The notes: generated by a model not told the origin, from the letters alone. Counted from the first letter of the stretch, positions 9,202 through 17,921 are shown. The stretch: 64,000 bases of DNA from Arthrobacter sp. JZ12 (GCF_035189165.1 NZ_CP045246.1:3100001-3164000); one strand, 5' to 3'. Numbers and translations: made by a program.

Positions 9202-10500
9202 TCAGCCGGCGAGTGTGACTGCGGCCTCGTCGAAGAACTGCTGTGCAGCGTCTTCAGGAGTGACGGATCCGAGACCGATGGAGGTGCCCAGGGTCAGGAA
9301 GGTGTTCTCGAGCGCGCCGTAGCCGACAACCGGAGCTGCGGGCGGTTCGCCGATGCGGTCAGCGACTGAGTCCAGGTACTCCTTGACCTCGAGCTCCGGG
9401 CCTTCGAGTGCGGCGCCCTCGAGAGCGGTCTCCGAAGCGGGAACGCCAAGCGATGCGCCGAAGATCTTGCCGACCTCAGGGCTGTTGATGAGGAATTCGA
9501 CGAAAGCGACAGCAGCCTCAGGATGCTCGGTCCCGGCCGACACGGCGTGCAGCATGGAGGGCTTCTGGTAGAGGTCCTTCACGGAGGGGTCGCTGGTGGG
9601 CGGAGCTACGATGTTCAGGTCTTCAGCGCCCGTGTCACCGAGGTAGCCGCCCATGAAGTTGGACCAGGTCATCTCGCTTGCAGTGAGGTTGGAACCGAAG
9701 CCGGACTTCGGCAGGACTTCCTCCAGCGTGCGGGCGGGGATTACTGCCTCGCTTTCGCGGAGATCAGCAGTGCTGCTCCAGAACTCAGCGAGCTCTTCCT
9801 GGGTGAAGTTGAGCTGGCCGTCTTCGGTGAAGAGCTCGCGGCCTTCCTGGCGAAGCTGGAGTTCGAAGTTCTGAATACGCCCGGTGTAGTCGGTGCCGCC
9901 CCAGATGTCATCGCTGGCGTCGCTGACGCTTGCCATGTACTCCTCGTACTCTTCCCAGGAGGTGCCGCCTTCGTAGCCTTCGACGCCGGCCTGCTCGATC
10001 AGGGCCGGGTTTTCGAAGAGGGACCAGGCGTTGTAGCCGGTGGGAACGCCGAGGGTCTGGTCCTCAAGCTTGCCGGTGGCCATCAGAGTCTCGTCGATGC
10101 CGTCCGTCGTCAGGCCGTTACCGATGTAGTCGTTGAGGTCGAGGAGCAGTCCGTTCTGGCCGTACTGGCGCAGGTAGCTGTAGTCGAACTGCATGACGTC
10201 GGGCAGGCCGCCACCTGCTGCCTCGGTCTGACGCTTCTCCCAATAGGCAGGGAAGTCCATGAAGGTGCCGTTGACGTCGATGTTCGGGTTTTCTTCCTCG
10301 AACAGTGCGATGGCCTCCTCGTAGCGCTTGGCACGGTCCTCGTTGCCCCACCAGGTGAAGTTGAGAGTCACTTCCTCATTGGGATCAGGCGTGCCGCCCG
10401 CCTCGCCGCCGCCGTTGCCGCCGCAGGCAGTCAGCATGAGCGCTGCCGCAACGGTCACCGCGACGCCGGACCCGGCACGTCGTGAGAATTTATTGAACAT
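9202..10500 (-). CDS. Extracellular sugar-binding lipoprotein, ABC family 1
   Basis: 432 residues with a lipoprotein signal (positive start, hydrophobic run, LTAC with lipidated Cys26) and a glycine/acidic linker. The mature part begins VTLNFTWWGNEDRAKRY, and later EWVEFLINSPEVGKIFG-like features mark a family 1 solute-binding protein. The start is certain: AGGAGG lies 6-7 bases upstream of ATG. It is the first gene of the leftward importer operon. Two operator-like palindromes (10573-10586 and 10599-10612) lie in its promoter region, shared with the divergent acetyl esterase gene. It captures the sugar outside the membrane; the ligand is unknown but probably a pectin- or hemicellulose-derived oligosaccharide. 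Confidence 0.95.
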   Translation of the reverse strand: MFNKFSRRAGSGVAVTVAAALMLTACGGNGGGEAGGTPDPNEEVTLNFTWWGNEDRAKRYEEAIALFEEENPNIDVNGTFMDFPAYWEKRQTEAAGGGLPDVMQFDYSYLRQYGQNGLLLDLNDYIGNGLTTDGIDETLMATGKLEDQTLGVPTGYNAWSLFENPALIEQAGVEGYEGGTSWEEYEEYMASVSDASDDIWGGTDYTGRIQNFELQLRQEGRELFTEDGQLNFTQEELAEFWSSTADLRESEAVIPARTLEEVLPKSGFGSNLTASEMTWSNFMGGYLGDTGAEDLNIVAPPTSDPSVKDLYQKPSMLHAVSAGTEHPEAAVAFVEFLINSPEVGKIFGASLGVPASETALEGAALEGPELEVKEYLDSVADRIGEPPAAPVVGYGALENTFLTLGTSIGLGSVTPEDAAQQFFDEAAVTLAG

Positions 10501-10572
10501 CTTTGTCCTCCTGGGAACGGCTCAGATATGAGGTGAAGCTCTTCAAGCCGCTGGTACAGTGGTGTACGTCAC

Positions 10573-10586
10573 GGAAAGCGCTCTCC
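10573..10586. promoter_or_regulatory. LacI-type operator-like palindrome (AGCGCT core)
   Basis: GGAAAGCGCTCTCC is a near-perfect palindrome around AGCGCT, the core seen in many LacI/CcpA-type operators. It lies in the 185-bp region between the divergent binding-protein and acetyl-esterase genes. Similar sites occur before the PL11 lyase and GH35 genes in this window. Confidence 0.5.
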
Positions 10587-10598
10587 AACGAGACTAAA

Positions 10599-10612
10599 TT
10601 GAATCGTCTCAA
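10599..10612. promoter_or_regulatory. Putative rhamnose-regulator operator 1 (TTGAATCGTCTCAA)
   Basis: An imperfect palindrome with outer TTGA/TCAA and central CG. It matches the better sites at 20307-20322 and 21484-21495, which flank the LacI regulator gene. If bound by the same repressor it would join the importer and esterase to the rhamnose regulon. Two inner mismatches lower confidence. Confidence 0.4.
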
Positions 10613-10685
10613 GGCGCAAGACCTACTCCTAGAATAATGTGATCTGTGATACTTCCGAGACCATCCGAGCCAAGGGACTACCGCA

Positions 10686-11672
10686 ATGCCGCAGTTTGAC
10701 CTTCCCCTCGCGCAGCTGGAGCAATATGCGCCTGAACGCACCGAGCCCGCTGACTTCGACGCCTTCTGGGAAAAGACGCTCGCTGAAGCGGCGTCCTTCA
10801 ATCTCGATGCCCGGTATGAGGAGGTGGACGCAGGCTATTCGGAGCTCATCACCGAGGACGCCACCTTCGCCGGCTATGGCGGCCACCCGATCAAGGCGTG
10901 GATGCTGCGTCCCCGGGCTGCCGCCGGACCGCTTCCTACCGTGGTGACCTACATCGGCTATGGCGGCGGTCGGAGCCTTCTCGGCGAGTGGACCGCAATC
11001 CCTAGCACCGGCGTCGCGCACTTTGTCATGGACCTGCGCGGGCAGGGAGCGGGGCACAGGAGCGGCGACACCCCCGATCCCGGAGTCAGCGGGCCCCACT
11101 TCGGCGGACACCTGACGCTGGGAATCGATTCACCCGAGACCTACTACTACCGTCGCCTGTTCACCGACGCCGTCCGGGCGGTCGAGGCCGCCCAGGCCCA
11201 CCCGTTCGTGGACCCGTCCCGTGTCCTGATCTCAGGCGGCAGCCAGGGCGGGGCAATCGCGCTTGCTTCGGCGGCGCTGGCACCCACGGTGCTTGAGACC
11301 GCGCCGATCGCCGCCGTCGTGGATGTGCCGTTCATGTCCCACATCCGTCGCGCTACCGAAATTGTGGACACAGCTCCGTACGGGGAGCTGGTGCGCTACC
11401 TCGGCGTCCAGCGCGGCCGCGAGGAGGAGATCTTCTCCACCCTCAGCTATTTCGACGGCGTCAACTTCGCCGCGCGCGCCAGCATGCCGGCGCTGTTCTC
11501 GGTTGGGCTGCTGGATGACATCTGCCCCCCGTCCTGCGTCTACGCGGCCTACAACGCCTACGCCGGTCCAAAGTCGATCAACGTCTACCCCTACAACGGA
11601 CACGAACACGGCGGCGCACTGCAGAGCGAGGCGGCCATCCGGTTCCAGCGGGAGATGTTCGCCTCCGTGTAG
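10686..11672 (+). CDS. Acetyl xylan esterase/cephalosporin-C deacetylase family (CE7)
   Basis: 328 residues, the standard CE7 length. The nucleophile is Ser186 in ISGGSQGGA. The conserved RGQGAGHRSGD motif (about residues 118-127) is diagnostic of the family. The acid lies in GLLDDICPPS and the base in NGHEHGG. No signal peptide is present, so the enzyme deacetylates imported, acetylated short oligosaccharides. The ATG is preceded by AAGGGA at 9 bases. It is transcribed divergently from the importer operon across shared operator-like sites, suggesting co-regulation. Acetylated rhamnogalacturonan or xylan fragments are the likely substrates; this is inference from context. Confidence 0.94.
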   Translation: MPQFDLPLAQLEQYAPERTEPADFDAFWEKTLAEAASFNLDARYEEVDAGYSELITEDATFAGYGGHPIKAWMLRPRAAAGPLPTVVTYIGYGGGRSLLGEWTAIPSTGVAHFVMDLRGQGAGHRSGDTPDPGVSGPHFGGHLTLGIDSPETYYYRRLFTDAVRAVEAAQAHPFVDPSRVLISGGSQGGAIALASAALAPTVLETAPIAAVVDVPFMSHIRRATEIVDTAPYGELVRYLGVQRGREEEIFSTLSYFDGVNFAARASMPALFSVGLLDDICPPSCVYAAYNAYAGPKSINVYPYNGHEHGGALQSEAAIRFQREMFASV

Positions 11673-11713
11673 CGCCGCGTGAGACGTCTGCACTGGTACA
11701 CCCGGCGCCTGGC

Positions 11714-11788
11714 CCGCGGATCCGTTGCCCTCGCTCCCGTTGGGCTGCGGCGGCGCACCCCTTCTGAGCCGAGGCAACGGATCCGCGG
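11714..11788. repeat. Long inverted repeat with 16-bp perfect arms
   Basis: CCGCGGATCCGTTGCC (11714-11729) is repeated in perfect inverse at 11773-11788, separated by 43 bases. It lies downstream of the esterase gene and upstream of an unknown membrane-protein gene. No T-tract follows, so a simple intrinsic terminator is only one explanation. Confidence 0.7.
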
Positions 11789-11843
11789 TGTTCGTGCAAC
11801 CTCCGATTTCGGCCTACGCACGACATGCGGCGAAAATTGACCG

Positions 11844-12923
11844 GTGTCAGAAACATCGCCGTCAGAAATTTCGCCATCCCCGCAGCCGACCGACAAGCCC
11901 GTCCTGACCCTCGGCGTCGTTGTCCCGCCGAGCCTGGATGCTGAGTCCAGGCAGGAAATTGGCGAGGCCCTGCCCCGGCTTCTGAGCGAGTCGCACCCGG
12001 GCATTGGTTGGCGCCTGGAGGTAGAGACCGAGGCCCTCGACGGCGCAGCGCCGTCCGAACTGCTCGAAACCGCCCGGGACAGGCTGCTCGACGAGGACTG
12101 GGACCTAGCCGTCGTCTTGAGCGACCTTGCGTTGCGCAGCGGGCGCAAGCCGGTGCTTACCCAAATCAGTCCTGTTCATAAGGTGGGCCTGGTCGCCCTG
12201 CCGGCACTGCGCGCGGTCGGCCGGCGGGAAAGCATCACGACGGCGGTTGCCCGGCTGGTCGGTCCGCTCGCCGGCTGGGACGAGGACGATGAACCCGCCG
12301 ACCGGGCACGCAGGGCGCGTGAGATGGCTGACGACCTGCCCGACCGCGCCGAGGAGAACCCGGTGTCCTTCACGGGTCGGGTGGTTGCAGGAAATGCACG
12401 GGTGCTGCTCGGGCTCATCCTTGCCAACCGGCCATGGCGCTTGGCCGTCAGCCTGTCCCGCGCGCTGACCGCGGCGGCCGCTGCCGGCGTCGTGACGCTG
12501 GCAACCAGCGACCTGTGGATGCTTGCGACGGCCTACGGACCCTGGCGGCTCGTGCTGCTGACCTTTCTCGCCGTGGGCGCCGTGACGCTCACGCTGATGA
12601 TCGGGGCGGATCTTTGGGAGCGCCCGCGGCGCCGGATCGAGCGCGAGCAGGTGGCCCTCTTCAACCTGGCTACGACGGCGACGGTGGTCATCGGCGTCGT
12701 GACCTTCTTCGGCGCGCTCTTTGTCCTATCGTTCCTCGCAGCGGTGCTGCTCGTGGACTCGGGTGTCTTTGCCGCCGTCGTCGGTCAGCCGGTGGGACTG
12801 GCGGAATACGCGCAGCTCAGCCTGCTGACGGCGGCGCTGGCGACCGTAGGCGGTGCGCTGGGCGCGGGGTTGGAGAACGACGACGTTGTCCGCGCCGCCG
12901 CTTTCACCCGAAACGACGTCTAG
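11844..12923 (+). CDS. Membrane protein of unknown function
   Basis: 359 residues. The first 170 residues are soluble, acidic and rich in acidic/basic pairs. They contain a strand-rich start, KPVLTLGVVVPPSLD, and DLAVVLSDLALRSGRKP. The second half holds about four to five membrane helices (for example ALTAAAAAGVVTLAT, LVLLTFLAVGAVTLTLMIGADLW, TATVVIGVVTFFGALFVLSFLAAVLL and LSLLTAALATVGGALGAGLE). The start is GTG with a weak ribosome site. It faces the PL11 gene with a shared terminator-like hairpin. I do not recognise the family; similar two-part proteins are common in Micrococcaceae. No catalytic motif is visible and context gives no function. Confidence 0.8.
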   Translation: MSETSPSEISPSPQPTDKPVLTLGVVVPPSLDAESRQEIGEALPRLLSESHPGIGWRLEVETEALDGAAPSELLETARDRLLDEDWDLAVVLSDLALRSGRKPVLTQISPVHKVGLVALPALRAVGRRESITTAVARLVGPLAGWDEDDEPADRARRAREMADDLPDRAEENPVSFTGRVVAGNARVLLGLILANRPWRLAVSLSRALTAAAAAGVVTLATSDLWMLATAYGPWRLVLLTFLAVGAVTLTLMIGADLWERPRRRIEREQVALFNLATTATVVIGVVTFFGALFVLSFLAAVLLVDSGVFAAVVGQPVGLAEYAQLSLLTAALATVGGALGAGLENDDVVRAAAFTRNDV

Positions 12924-12950
12924 CCCTTGCGTAACTTCTGAGCAGAGAGA

Positions 12951-12980
12951 TGGCGGGCCCGGCACATGCCCGACCCGCCA
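12951..12980. terminator. Hairpin between convergent genes
   Basis: TGGCGGG and CCCGCCA form 7-bp arms enclosing a 16-base region that can itself pair (GGGC/GCCC). It sits between the stops of the membrane-protein gene and the PL11 lyase gene and probably ends both transcripts. Confidence 0.6.
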
Positions 12981-13004
12981 GATCTACGAGAATCTCCGGT
13001 GCGG

Positions 13005-15569
13005 CTACCGGACCATGCCGAGCACCGTCTGGGCTGAGGAGCCCAGGATGGCGCGGACAGAGTCTGAAACAACGTCCGGCTTCTTGCCCTGGTCCAGGAA
13101 CTTCACGAAGCGGTCCATCGCCTTGCCGACGTTACCGAGGTTGCCCTGCTCAACACCCTCACGGGCCTGGGCCAGTGCGGCTTCGAGCTGCTTGGCGACC
13201 GGTCCGGCCACATCGCCGCTCTCAACGAGCTCCTCCAGCATGCCCTGCAGGTCCGCGACGATACCCGGGGTCCAGGTGTCCGGAACGGGGACGTTGGCGA
13301 AGTCCATGTCCGAGGCGAAGTAGTAGCTCGTGTAGGACGGCTGGTTGTAGCTGGTGTTCTGGCGGGCCACCTCGGCGCGGTACTGCGGGTCGTGCATCAA
13401 TGAGGTGAGCTTGTGGCCGGTGACCTCGGTGCTGAGGTACACGCGGATGGCCGAGCTGTCCGCCGTGCGGACAAACAACTCCTCGCGCCAGTCGCCGAAC
13501 GCGTCCGCGACAAGTGCCGGGTTGCCCTTGGTGCCGTTGTTGGTGCGGGTTCCTTCGGCGGTCAGCACGCGCCCGCGGGTCCAGTCATCGATGGTGACCG
13601 TCGAGTTGCCCGAACCGTTGACCAGCTGGGTAGTCATGTCCGCGCCCCACTTGATGCTCTGGTTGGTGCCGGGGGTACGGCCTTCCAGCTGCTCACCGGT
13701 GGAGGACAGCAGTCCGGATCCGTCAGAGCCGCCCGGCATGCTGGCCCAGACCTCGATTCCGCTGACGTCCGTACGGACGTCGCCGATCATGCCTCGGCCG
13801 GTGTCACGGCCGGAGTAGGCGCCGAAGATCGGTTCACCGGTGGCCGCGTCGCGCAGGACGGAACCGTAGGGAGCCCACTGGCCGCCCTCGTGAACGGTCC
13901 AGATTTCCTGGCCCGGACGGTTGGGGTCGATATCAGTCACGTGCATTGCGTCGCCGTGGCCCAGGCCGGCCTCGGCACCCGGGTTGCCGCTGCCGGCGGG
14001 CATGGTGTCGAACGAGCTGTAGAGGAGCGAGCCGTCGTCGTCGATTGTGGCCGAGCCGTAGACGATTTCCTGCTTGCCGTCGCCGTCGACATCTGCCGCG
14101 CTGAGCGAGTGGAAGCCCTGGGTGGTGATCGAGCCGAATTCGGGGTCGGTTCCGAGGCGTCCGTGCGGGCCGTCATTGAACGGGTTGGTCATGGGAGTCC
14201 AGCCGCTGTCGACGTTCCAGACCTTCGAGATGTTCTTGCCATCCCAGTTGTAGGCGACGAGGGTGGAGCGGGTGTAGTAGCCGCGGGCGAACACCGCGGA
14301 GGGACGCTGGCCGTCGAGGTAGGCAACGCCGGCAAGGAAGCGGTCCACACGGTTGCCCGGCTCGATCCGGCTCATGGCGTAATCGCCCCACATCAGGCCG
14401 TCGTCGTGGCGGCCCGGCTCGTAGTCAACGGTCTGCAGTTCGTCGCCGGTCGCGCCGTCGAACACGGTCAGGTACTCGGGACCGCTGAGGATGAAGCCCT
14501 CGAAGGCGCGCAGGTTGTTGCGCGTGCTGCGGGACGGTGCGTAGACGTCGATGAAGTAATCCGCCATGGCGCGCGCATCGGCGTCCGACAACGGGTACTC
14601 GTACCGCTGCTCGATGCCGAACGCTTCCTCGAGCGTCGCGGGCCAGTTGCCGGCCACAACCTCAGGGTGCTCGTGCCAGGTGGCGAACATATTCACCACG
14701 TGCTCGTAGTAGCCCTCCGCCGAGAGCCGGTAGTCGTCGGTGTTGCTGTAGCCCGCGGCGACGTCGTCGGCCGGCAGGGTGATGTACTCGGGTTCGCCGG
14801 CTACACCGTCGGTGTACTTGGTGATGGTGGTGCCCGGCGCGGTCTTCATCATCAACTCGGTGCGGCCGTCGCCGTCGAAGTCGTAGACCATGAACTGCGT
14901 GTAGTGGGCGCCGGAGCGGATGTTCACGCCGAGGTCGATCCGGTGCAGCAGCGTCCCGTCGAGGGTGTAGGTGTCGATGTAGGTGTTGCCGGTGTAGCCC
15001 ACCTGCGACACGTCCTTGGAATTATTGGGCTCCCACTTCACTACGTACTCGTAGCTTCCGTCGCCATCGGCGTCGCCGAGGCTCATGTCGCTGGCGTTGT
15101 AGGTGTAGCTCTGCCCTACCGGAGTGACACCGTCGGCCGGCTTCTGGAGCGGGATTTCGGTGTATCCCTGTGCCCAGGGGCTCACCTCGTCACTGCGGTC
15201 CAGTTCAACGCCGTCGACGACGGCGGCAACCGAGTAGGTGGCGCCCTCCGTGGCGTCGGGGTCGAGGTAGTTGGTGCTGTCGGTCACCGTGGTGATCTTT
15301 TCGCCGTTGCGGTAGACGGCGAAGTCGGCGCCGGTCTGGCCGGTGTCGCCTGCGCCAGTGACTTCCGTGGCGAGGAGGCGCCAGCTGAGGAAGGTTCCTT
15401 CGGAAGTGGCGGCTGCAACAAGGCCGCGGTCGAGGTGTTCGAGCTGGATACCTGGGGCGGCATCCGGAGCCGGAGCTGCGGCGGCGGGAACTCCCCCGCC
15501 TCCTGCGATCAGGGCTGCACTCAGGGCGAGCGTTGCCGGAACGGGGATGAATCGATAGCGCGGGTTCAT
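13005..15569 (-). CDS. Secreted rhamnogalacturonan lyase, PL11, with C-terminal helical module
   Basis: 854 residues. A signal peptide (hydrophobic run, then AAAAPAP) starts the protein. A fibronectin-like region follows, then the PL11 eight-bladed propeller with calcium-binding loops DADGDGSYE, DFDGDGRTE and DVDGDGKQE. The FNDGPHGRLG and EGGQWAPYGSVL segments match YesW-type lyases. The family cleaves the rhamnose-galacturonate backbone of pectin by beta-elimination. The last 86 residues (about 769-854) form a separate helical module resembling FIMAH domains of Gram-positive exoenzymes; a related tail is on the ThuA-domain protein nearby. AAAGGA precedes the ATG, and a LacI-type operator lies just upstream at 15587-15601. 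It supplies substrate for the importer and rhamnose genes. Confidence 0.95.
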   Translation of the reverse strand: MNPRYRFIPVPATLALSAALIAGGGGVPAAAAPAPDAAPGIQLEHLDRGLVAAATSEGTFLSWRLLATEVTGAGDTGQTGADFAVYRNGEKITTVTDSTNYLDPDATEGATYSVAAVVDGVELDRSDEVSPWAQGYTEIPLQKPADGVTPVGQSYTYNASDMSLGDADGDGSYEYVVKWEPNNSKDVSQVGYTGNTYIDTYTLDGTLLHRIDLGVNIRSGAHYTQFMVYDFDGDGRTELMMKTAPGTTITKYTDGVAGEPEYITLPADDVAAGYSNTDDYRLSAEGYYEHVVNMFATWHEHPEVVAGNWPATLEEAFGIEQRYEYPLSDADARAMADYFIDVYAPSRSTRNNLRAFEGFILSGPEYLTVFDGATGDELQTVDYEPGRHDDGLMWGDYAMSRIEPGNRVDRFLAGVAYLDGQRPSAVFARGYYTRSTLVAYNWDGKNISKVWNVDSGWTPMTNPFNDGPHGRLGTDPEFGSITTQGFHSLSAADVDGDGKQEIVYGSATIDDDGSLLYSSFDTMPAGSGNPGAEAGLGHGDAMHVTDIDPNRPGQEIWTVHEGGQWAPYGSVLRDAATGEPIFGAYSGRDTGRGMIGDVRTDVSGIEVWASMPGGSDGSGLLSSTGEQLEGRTPGTNQSIKWGADMTTQLVNGSGNSTVTIDDWTRGRVLTAEGTRTNNGTKGNPALVADAFGDWREELFVRTADSSAIRVYLSTEVTGHKLTSLMHDPQYRAEVARQNTSYNQPSYTSYYFASDMDFANVPVPDTWTPGIVADLQGMLEELVESGDVAGPVAKQLEAALAQAREGVEQGNLGNVGKAMDRFVKFLDQGKKPDVVSDSVRAILGSSAQTVLGMVR

Positions 15570-15586
15570 CTTTGAATCCTTTCAAG

Positions 15587-15601
15587 GGAAAACGCTTTCT
15601 C
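15587..15601. promoter_or_regulatory. LacI-type operator upstream of the PL11 lyase
   Basis: GGGAAAACGCTTTCTC, starting near 15586, holds the AAACGCTTTC core of LacI/CcpA-type operators. It lies 18 bp before the lyase start, directly upstream of its ribosome site, where bound repressor would block transcription. The GH35 gene carries a close match at 57371-57385. Confidence 0.55.
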
Positions 15602-15715
15602 AACGCTAGGGGAAGTGCTCGGCGAAGGTCAAGGTTTTTCCAAGGTCAATGTGAACCAGCACACTTCCCCGCTGGGCGCGCCTGGCCCAGCGATAGTCCC
15701 GCTGTGGACGAGCGC

Positions 15716-16393
15716 TTAGGAGCCGTGACCTTCCGGCTCCCGGAACTCGAGCGGAACGGCATCAGGGTCACCGTCCGGTGCCAGGAAGAGGTGCACGTGC
15801 CCTCCGCCCGAGCCGACGGTAAGGGTGTCGAGTTGGGCTGCACCGGCCTGCCAGAGACGTACCGCGGCGTCGCGCTGCGCGCCCACGGTTGCAGTGAGGG
15901 CTTCCCGCTCTCCCGGGTGCACGGTCAGGAGCTGCTTGTACCCATCGGTTGCTGCGTGAAGCAGCTGGGCAGCACCGATGAAGGACTCGCGAACAACCGT
16001 CTGATCGCTTGTTCCGTCTTCGACGGTTTCCAGGGCAGACGTCGCGAGCGCAAGTTCGGAATGCCACGCGTTCACTTCGTCAAGGCCCGCCGGGTTCGAG
16101 TTGCCGGTCCCCTCCACCGGCACAGCGGAAGCGAATTCCTGCAGCACGTGCGCGATGTGCGCATGTGCCTCTTCGCCGGCTGCAGCAAGGTCGGCGTTGA
16201 GCTCAGCCCTGTCATCGGCCTGTTGCGCCGCCATTTGTTCAGCTACGGCATGAATGGACCCTTGTTCGGGCGCGTTCTGTTCTGTACCCGGCTGTCCTGC
16301 GGCGAGGGCACCAGTTAACGCTACGACGACGGCGGCCACGCCGGCTGCGGCAAGAAAACGCGTCTTGGAGGAGGGGCGTGAAGGATGCTTCAA
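15716..16393 (-). CDS. Secreted or membrane-anchored protein of unknown function
   Basis: 225 residues starting with TTG. A basic tail and hydrophobic segment (FLAAAGVAAVVVALTGALAAG, about residues 13-33) act as signal peptide or anchor. The rest is mostly alpha-helical and Ala/Glu-rich, with several histidines (EEAHAHIAHVL and GGHVHLFLAP). No known domain is recognised. It lies between the PL11 lyase and ThuA-domain genes on the same strand, each with its own intergenic signals. The start is not secure, since the nearest AGGG is about 12 bases away. A structural or stalk-like role at the cell surface is possible but unsupported. Confidence 0.7.
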   Translation of the reverse strand: MKHPSRPSSKTRFLAAAGVAAVVVALTGALAAGQPGTEQNAPEQGSIHAVAEQMAAQQADDRAELNADLAAAGEEAHAHIAHVLQEFASAVPVEGTGNSNPAGLDEVNAWHSELALATSALETVEDGTSDQTVVRESFIGAAQLLHAATDGYKQLLTVHPGEREALTATVGAQRDAAVRLWQAGAAQLDTLTVGSGGGHVHLFLAPDGDPDAVPLEFREPEGHGS

Positions 16394-16511
16394 GGGAATC
16401 GTCGGCCCTTCAGGGTTGATTCGTAGTTCTTGAGCCGCTGCTCTGTTGCACCGGCGGTTGGTGCGCAGGCAGCGGATTCTTACTTCCGCCGCGGCGGGCG
16501 GTGGAACGGCT

Positions 16512-16550
16512 CCTGCCGCACCGGCGCAGTTCGGCAGCCGGTGCGGCAGG
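16512..16550 (-). terminator. Strong hairpin after the ThuA-domain gene
   Basis: CCTGCCGCACCGGC at 16512-16525 and its exact inverse at 16537-16550 form a 14-bp stem with an 11-base loop, 9 bp past the stop of the leftward ThuA-domain gene. No U-run follows, as is common for terminators in high-GC actinobacteria. Confidence 0.65.
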
Positions 16551-16558
16551 CACCGCCC

Positions 16559-17701
16559 CTAGTCCAGCTCGCTCTGCCAGACCTGGAGGTCCTCAACCTT
16601 CTCGAGCAGCTGATCGTACGCTTCGGAATCACGCTCGACGTGAGCGTAGACCTGGGCCGCCGCTGCGTTGAGCTTGGCTGCGGAATCGGCATGCAGGCCG
16701 GCTTCGGCGAACTCCTTTGCCTTTTCAAGCTGCTTCGCCACCTGGGTGGCAGCCTTCGCCGAGATGTCTCCTTCAGCGAGCAAGCCTGCGGTCAGGGTTT
16801 CGACCTCACCCCAGGTGACGCAGTCACCGCCGCCGCTTACCGCGCCGGCCGACCATGCGATCCCGCCCAGCAGGTGTTCCAGGAAGACCGGGTCCGTGTA
16901 CGACGCTTCCGTATGCCCTCCAGCGGTGTACCAGGAGCGGGCAGACTCGAAGTTGTGGCACCAGGACAACGGGTGGTCAGCGCCCATCGCGTTGCCTCCT
17001 GGGTTGTACGTACCCTCATCCAGGTTGGTGAGGACCCGCACTGCATCGCGGGGGCTCTGCGTGAAGTTGTACCACTCATCGAAGCGTGTCCAGGTTTCCG
17101 ACAGGTGCTCCGTCGAAGGGTGGGTGCCGTCTTCAACCACCTGGACTGCCGTCTGCTGGGCAGGATGGCTGACGAACCGCGCACCGCCGCCCGTGAGCTC
17201 GCTGTACCAGGGGATGGTGTGCATTGAATCGGTCGCCGCATGGACGCCGGCGAAGCCGCCGCCTGCACGGATGTAACCCTGGAATGCCTTCAGTTCACCC
17301 TCGTCGAGCAGCGTCGGTTTCGCCGGATCGAGGTTGTTGGTGCCATCCACCGTGGAAACGAAAACAATGGTCTCGTACTTGGCAAGATCCGCCGCCGTCG
17401 TGAACGGAGTGCTGGGCAGCGTACGCTCGGGCTGGCCTTGATTCCTCGGTGTGGTCGGCGGGTCCCAAACGTCCACGGTGAACCCGTTCGCCTCGCCGAG
17501 GGCGATGATTGCCGTCGTCGCCTCGTCGATGCTGCTGTGGCGGAAGCCGGTGGTCTTTCCGACGACAAGCACGTCGTAGTCTTCAACCGCCTCCGCCCCT
17601 GTCGAGACCGGTTCGGCTTGGGCCGGCGCCATGGCCAGCGCCGGAACCACCAGCGCCGCTCCAAGCACGCCGAGCAGAGTCGGGTTGATGTATCGCTTCA
17701 T
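16559..17701 (-). CDS. Secreted ThuA-domain protein with C-terminal helical module
   Basis: 380 residues from the ATG at 17701, which has AGGAG at 4-5 bases; upstream in-frame starts are rejected for lack of a ribosome site. A clear signal peptide ends at AQA-EP. The ThuA fold (class I glutamine-amidotransferase-like, Pfam ThuA) spans about residues 40-280, with KTTGFRHSSID, GGGFAGVHAATD and HPLSWCHNFESARSWYT. The last 80 residues form an Ala/Glu/Lys-rich helical tail similar to that of the PL11 lyase. ThuA proteins sit in sugar-oxidation pathways (the trehalose 3-keto route) and many secreted versions are carbohydrate-linked, but the enzymatic activity of this branch is not established. Context suggests a pectin or rhamnoside role. 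Confidence 0.85.
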   Translation of the reverse strand: MKRYINPTLLGVLGAALVVPALAMAPAQAEPVSTGAEAVEDYDVLVVGKTTGFRHSSIDEATTAIIALGEANGFTVDVWDPPTTPRNQGQPERTLPSTPFTTAADLAKYETIVFVSTVDGTNNLDPAKPTLLDEGELKAFQGYIRAGGGFAGVHAATDSMHTIPWYSELTGGGARFVSHPAQQTAVQVVEDGTHPSTEHLSETWTRFDEWYNFTQSPRDAVRVLTNLDEGTYNPGGNAMGADHPLSWCHNFESARSWYTAGGHTEASYTDPVFLEHLLGGIAWSAGAVSGGGDCVTWGEVETLTAGLLAEGDISAKAATQVAKQLEKAKEFAEAGLHADSAAKLNAAAAQVYAHVERDSEAYDQLLEKVEDLQVWQSELD

Positions 17702-17799
17702 TGCGCTCCTTCTACTTTGACTGTCCCAGCACGGGAGTCGCAGGGCGGACTCCAGCTGTTCGGCCGTCGAGGACACCACATCCACGCCAGCGAGGAAAT

Positions 17800-17814
17800 G
17801 TTGTGATCGACAAC
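17800..17814. promoter_or_regulatory. Palindrome in the ThuA-domain gene promoter
   Basis: GTTGTGATCGACAAC is a 15-base palindrome with one mismatched pair around the centre. It lies about 100 bp upstream of the ThuA-domain start in an AT-rich stretch of the otherwise empty 220-bp gap. An operator for an unidentified repressor is likely; the sequence differs from both LacI-like classes seen elsewhere here. Confidence 0.4.
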
Positions 17815-17921
17815 TTATTAACCAGTAAAAGGCCAAGTGACGGAAAGTGCCATGGTTACGAGCGTATTTATTTTGTTGTCAGTCAAAACATAGCCGAGCA
17901 TAGGAAGGGTCCGGCCTCCGT

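Noticed and set aside
13413-15575. 720-codon frame antisense to the PL11 lyase
   Set aside because: Composition artefact opposite a clearly identified gene; low-complexity Val/Gly/Ala product and no ribosome site.
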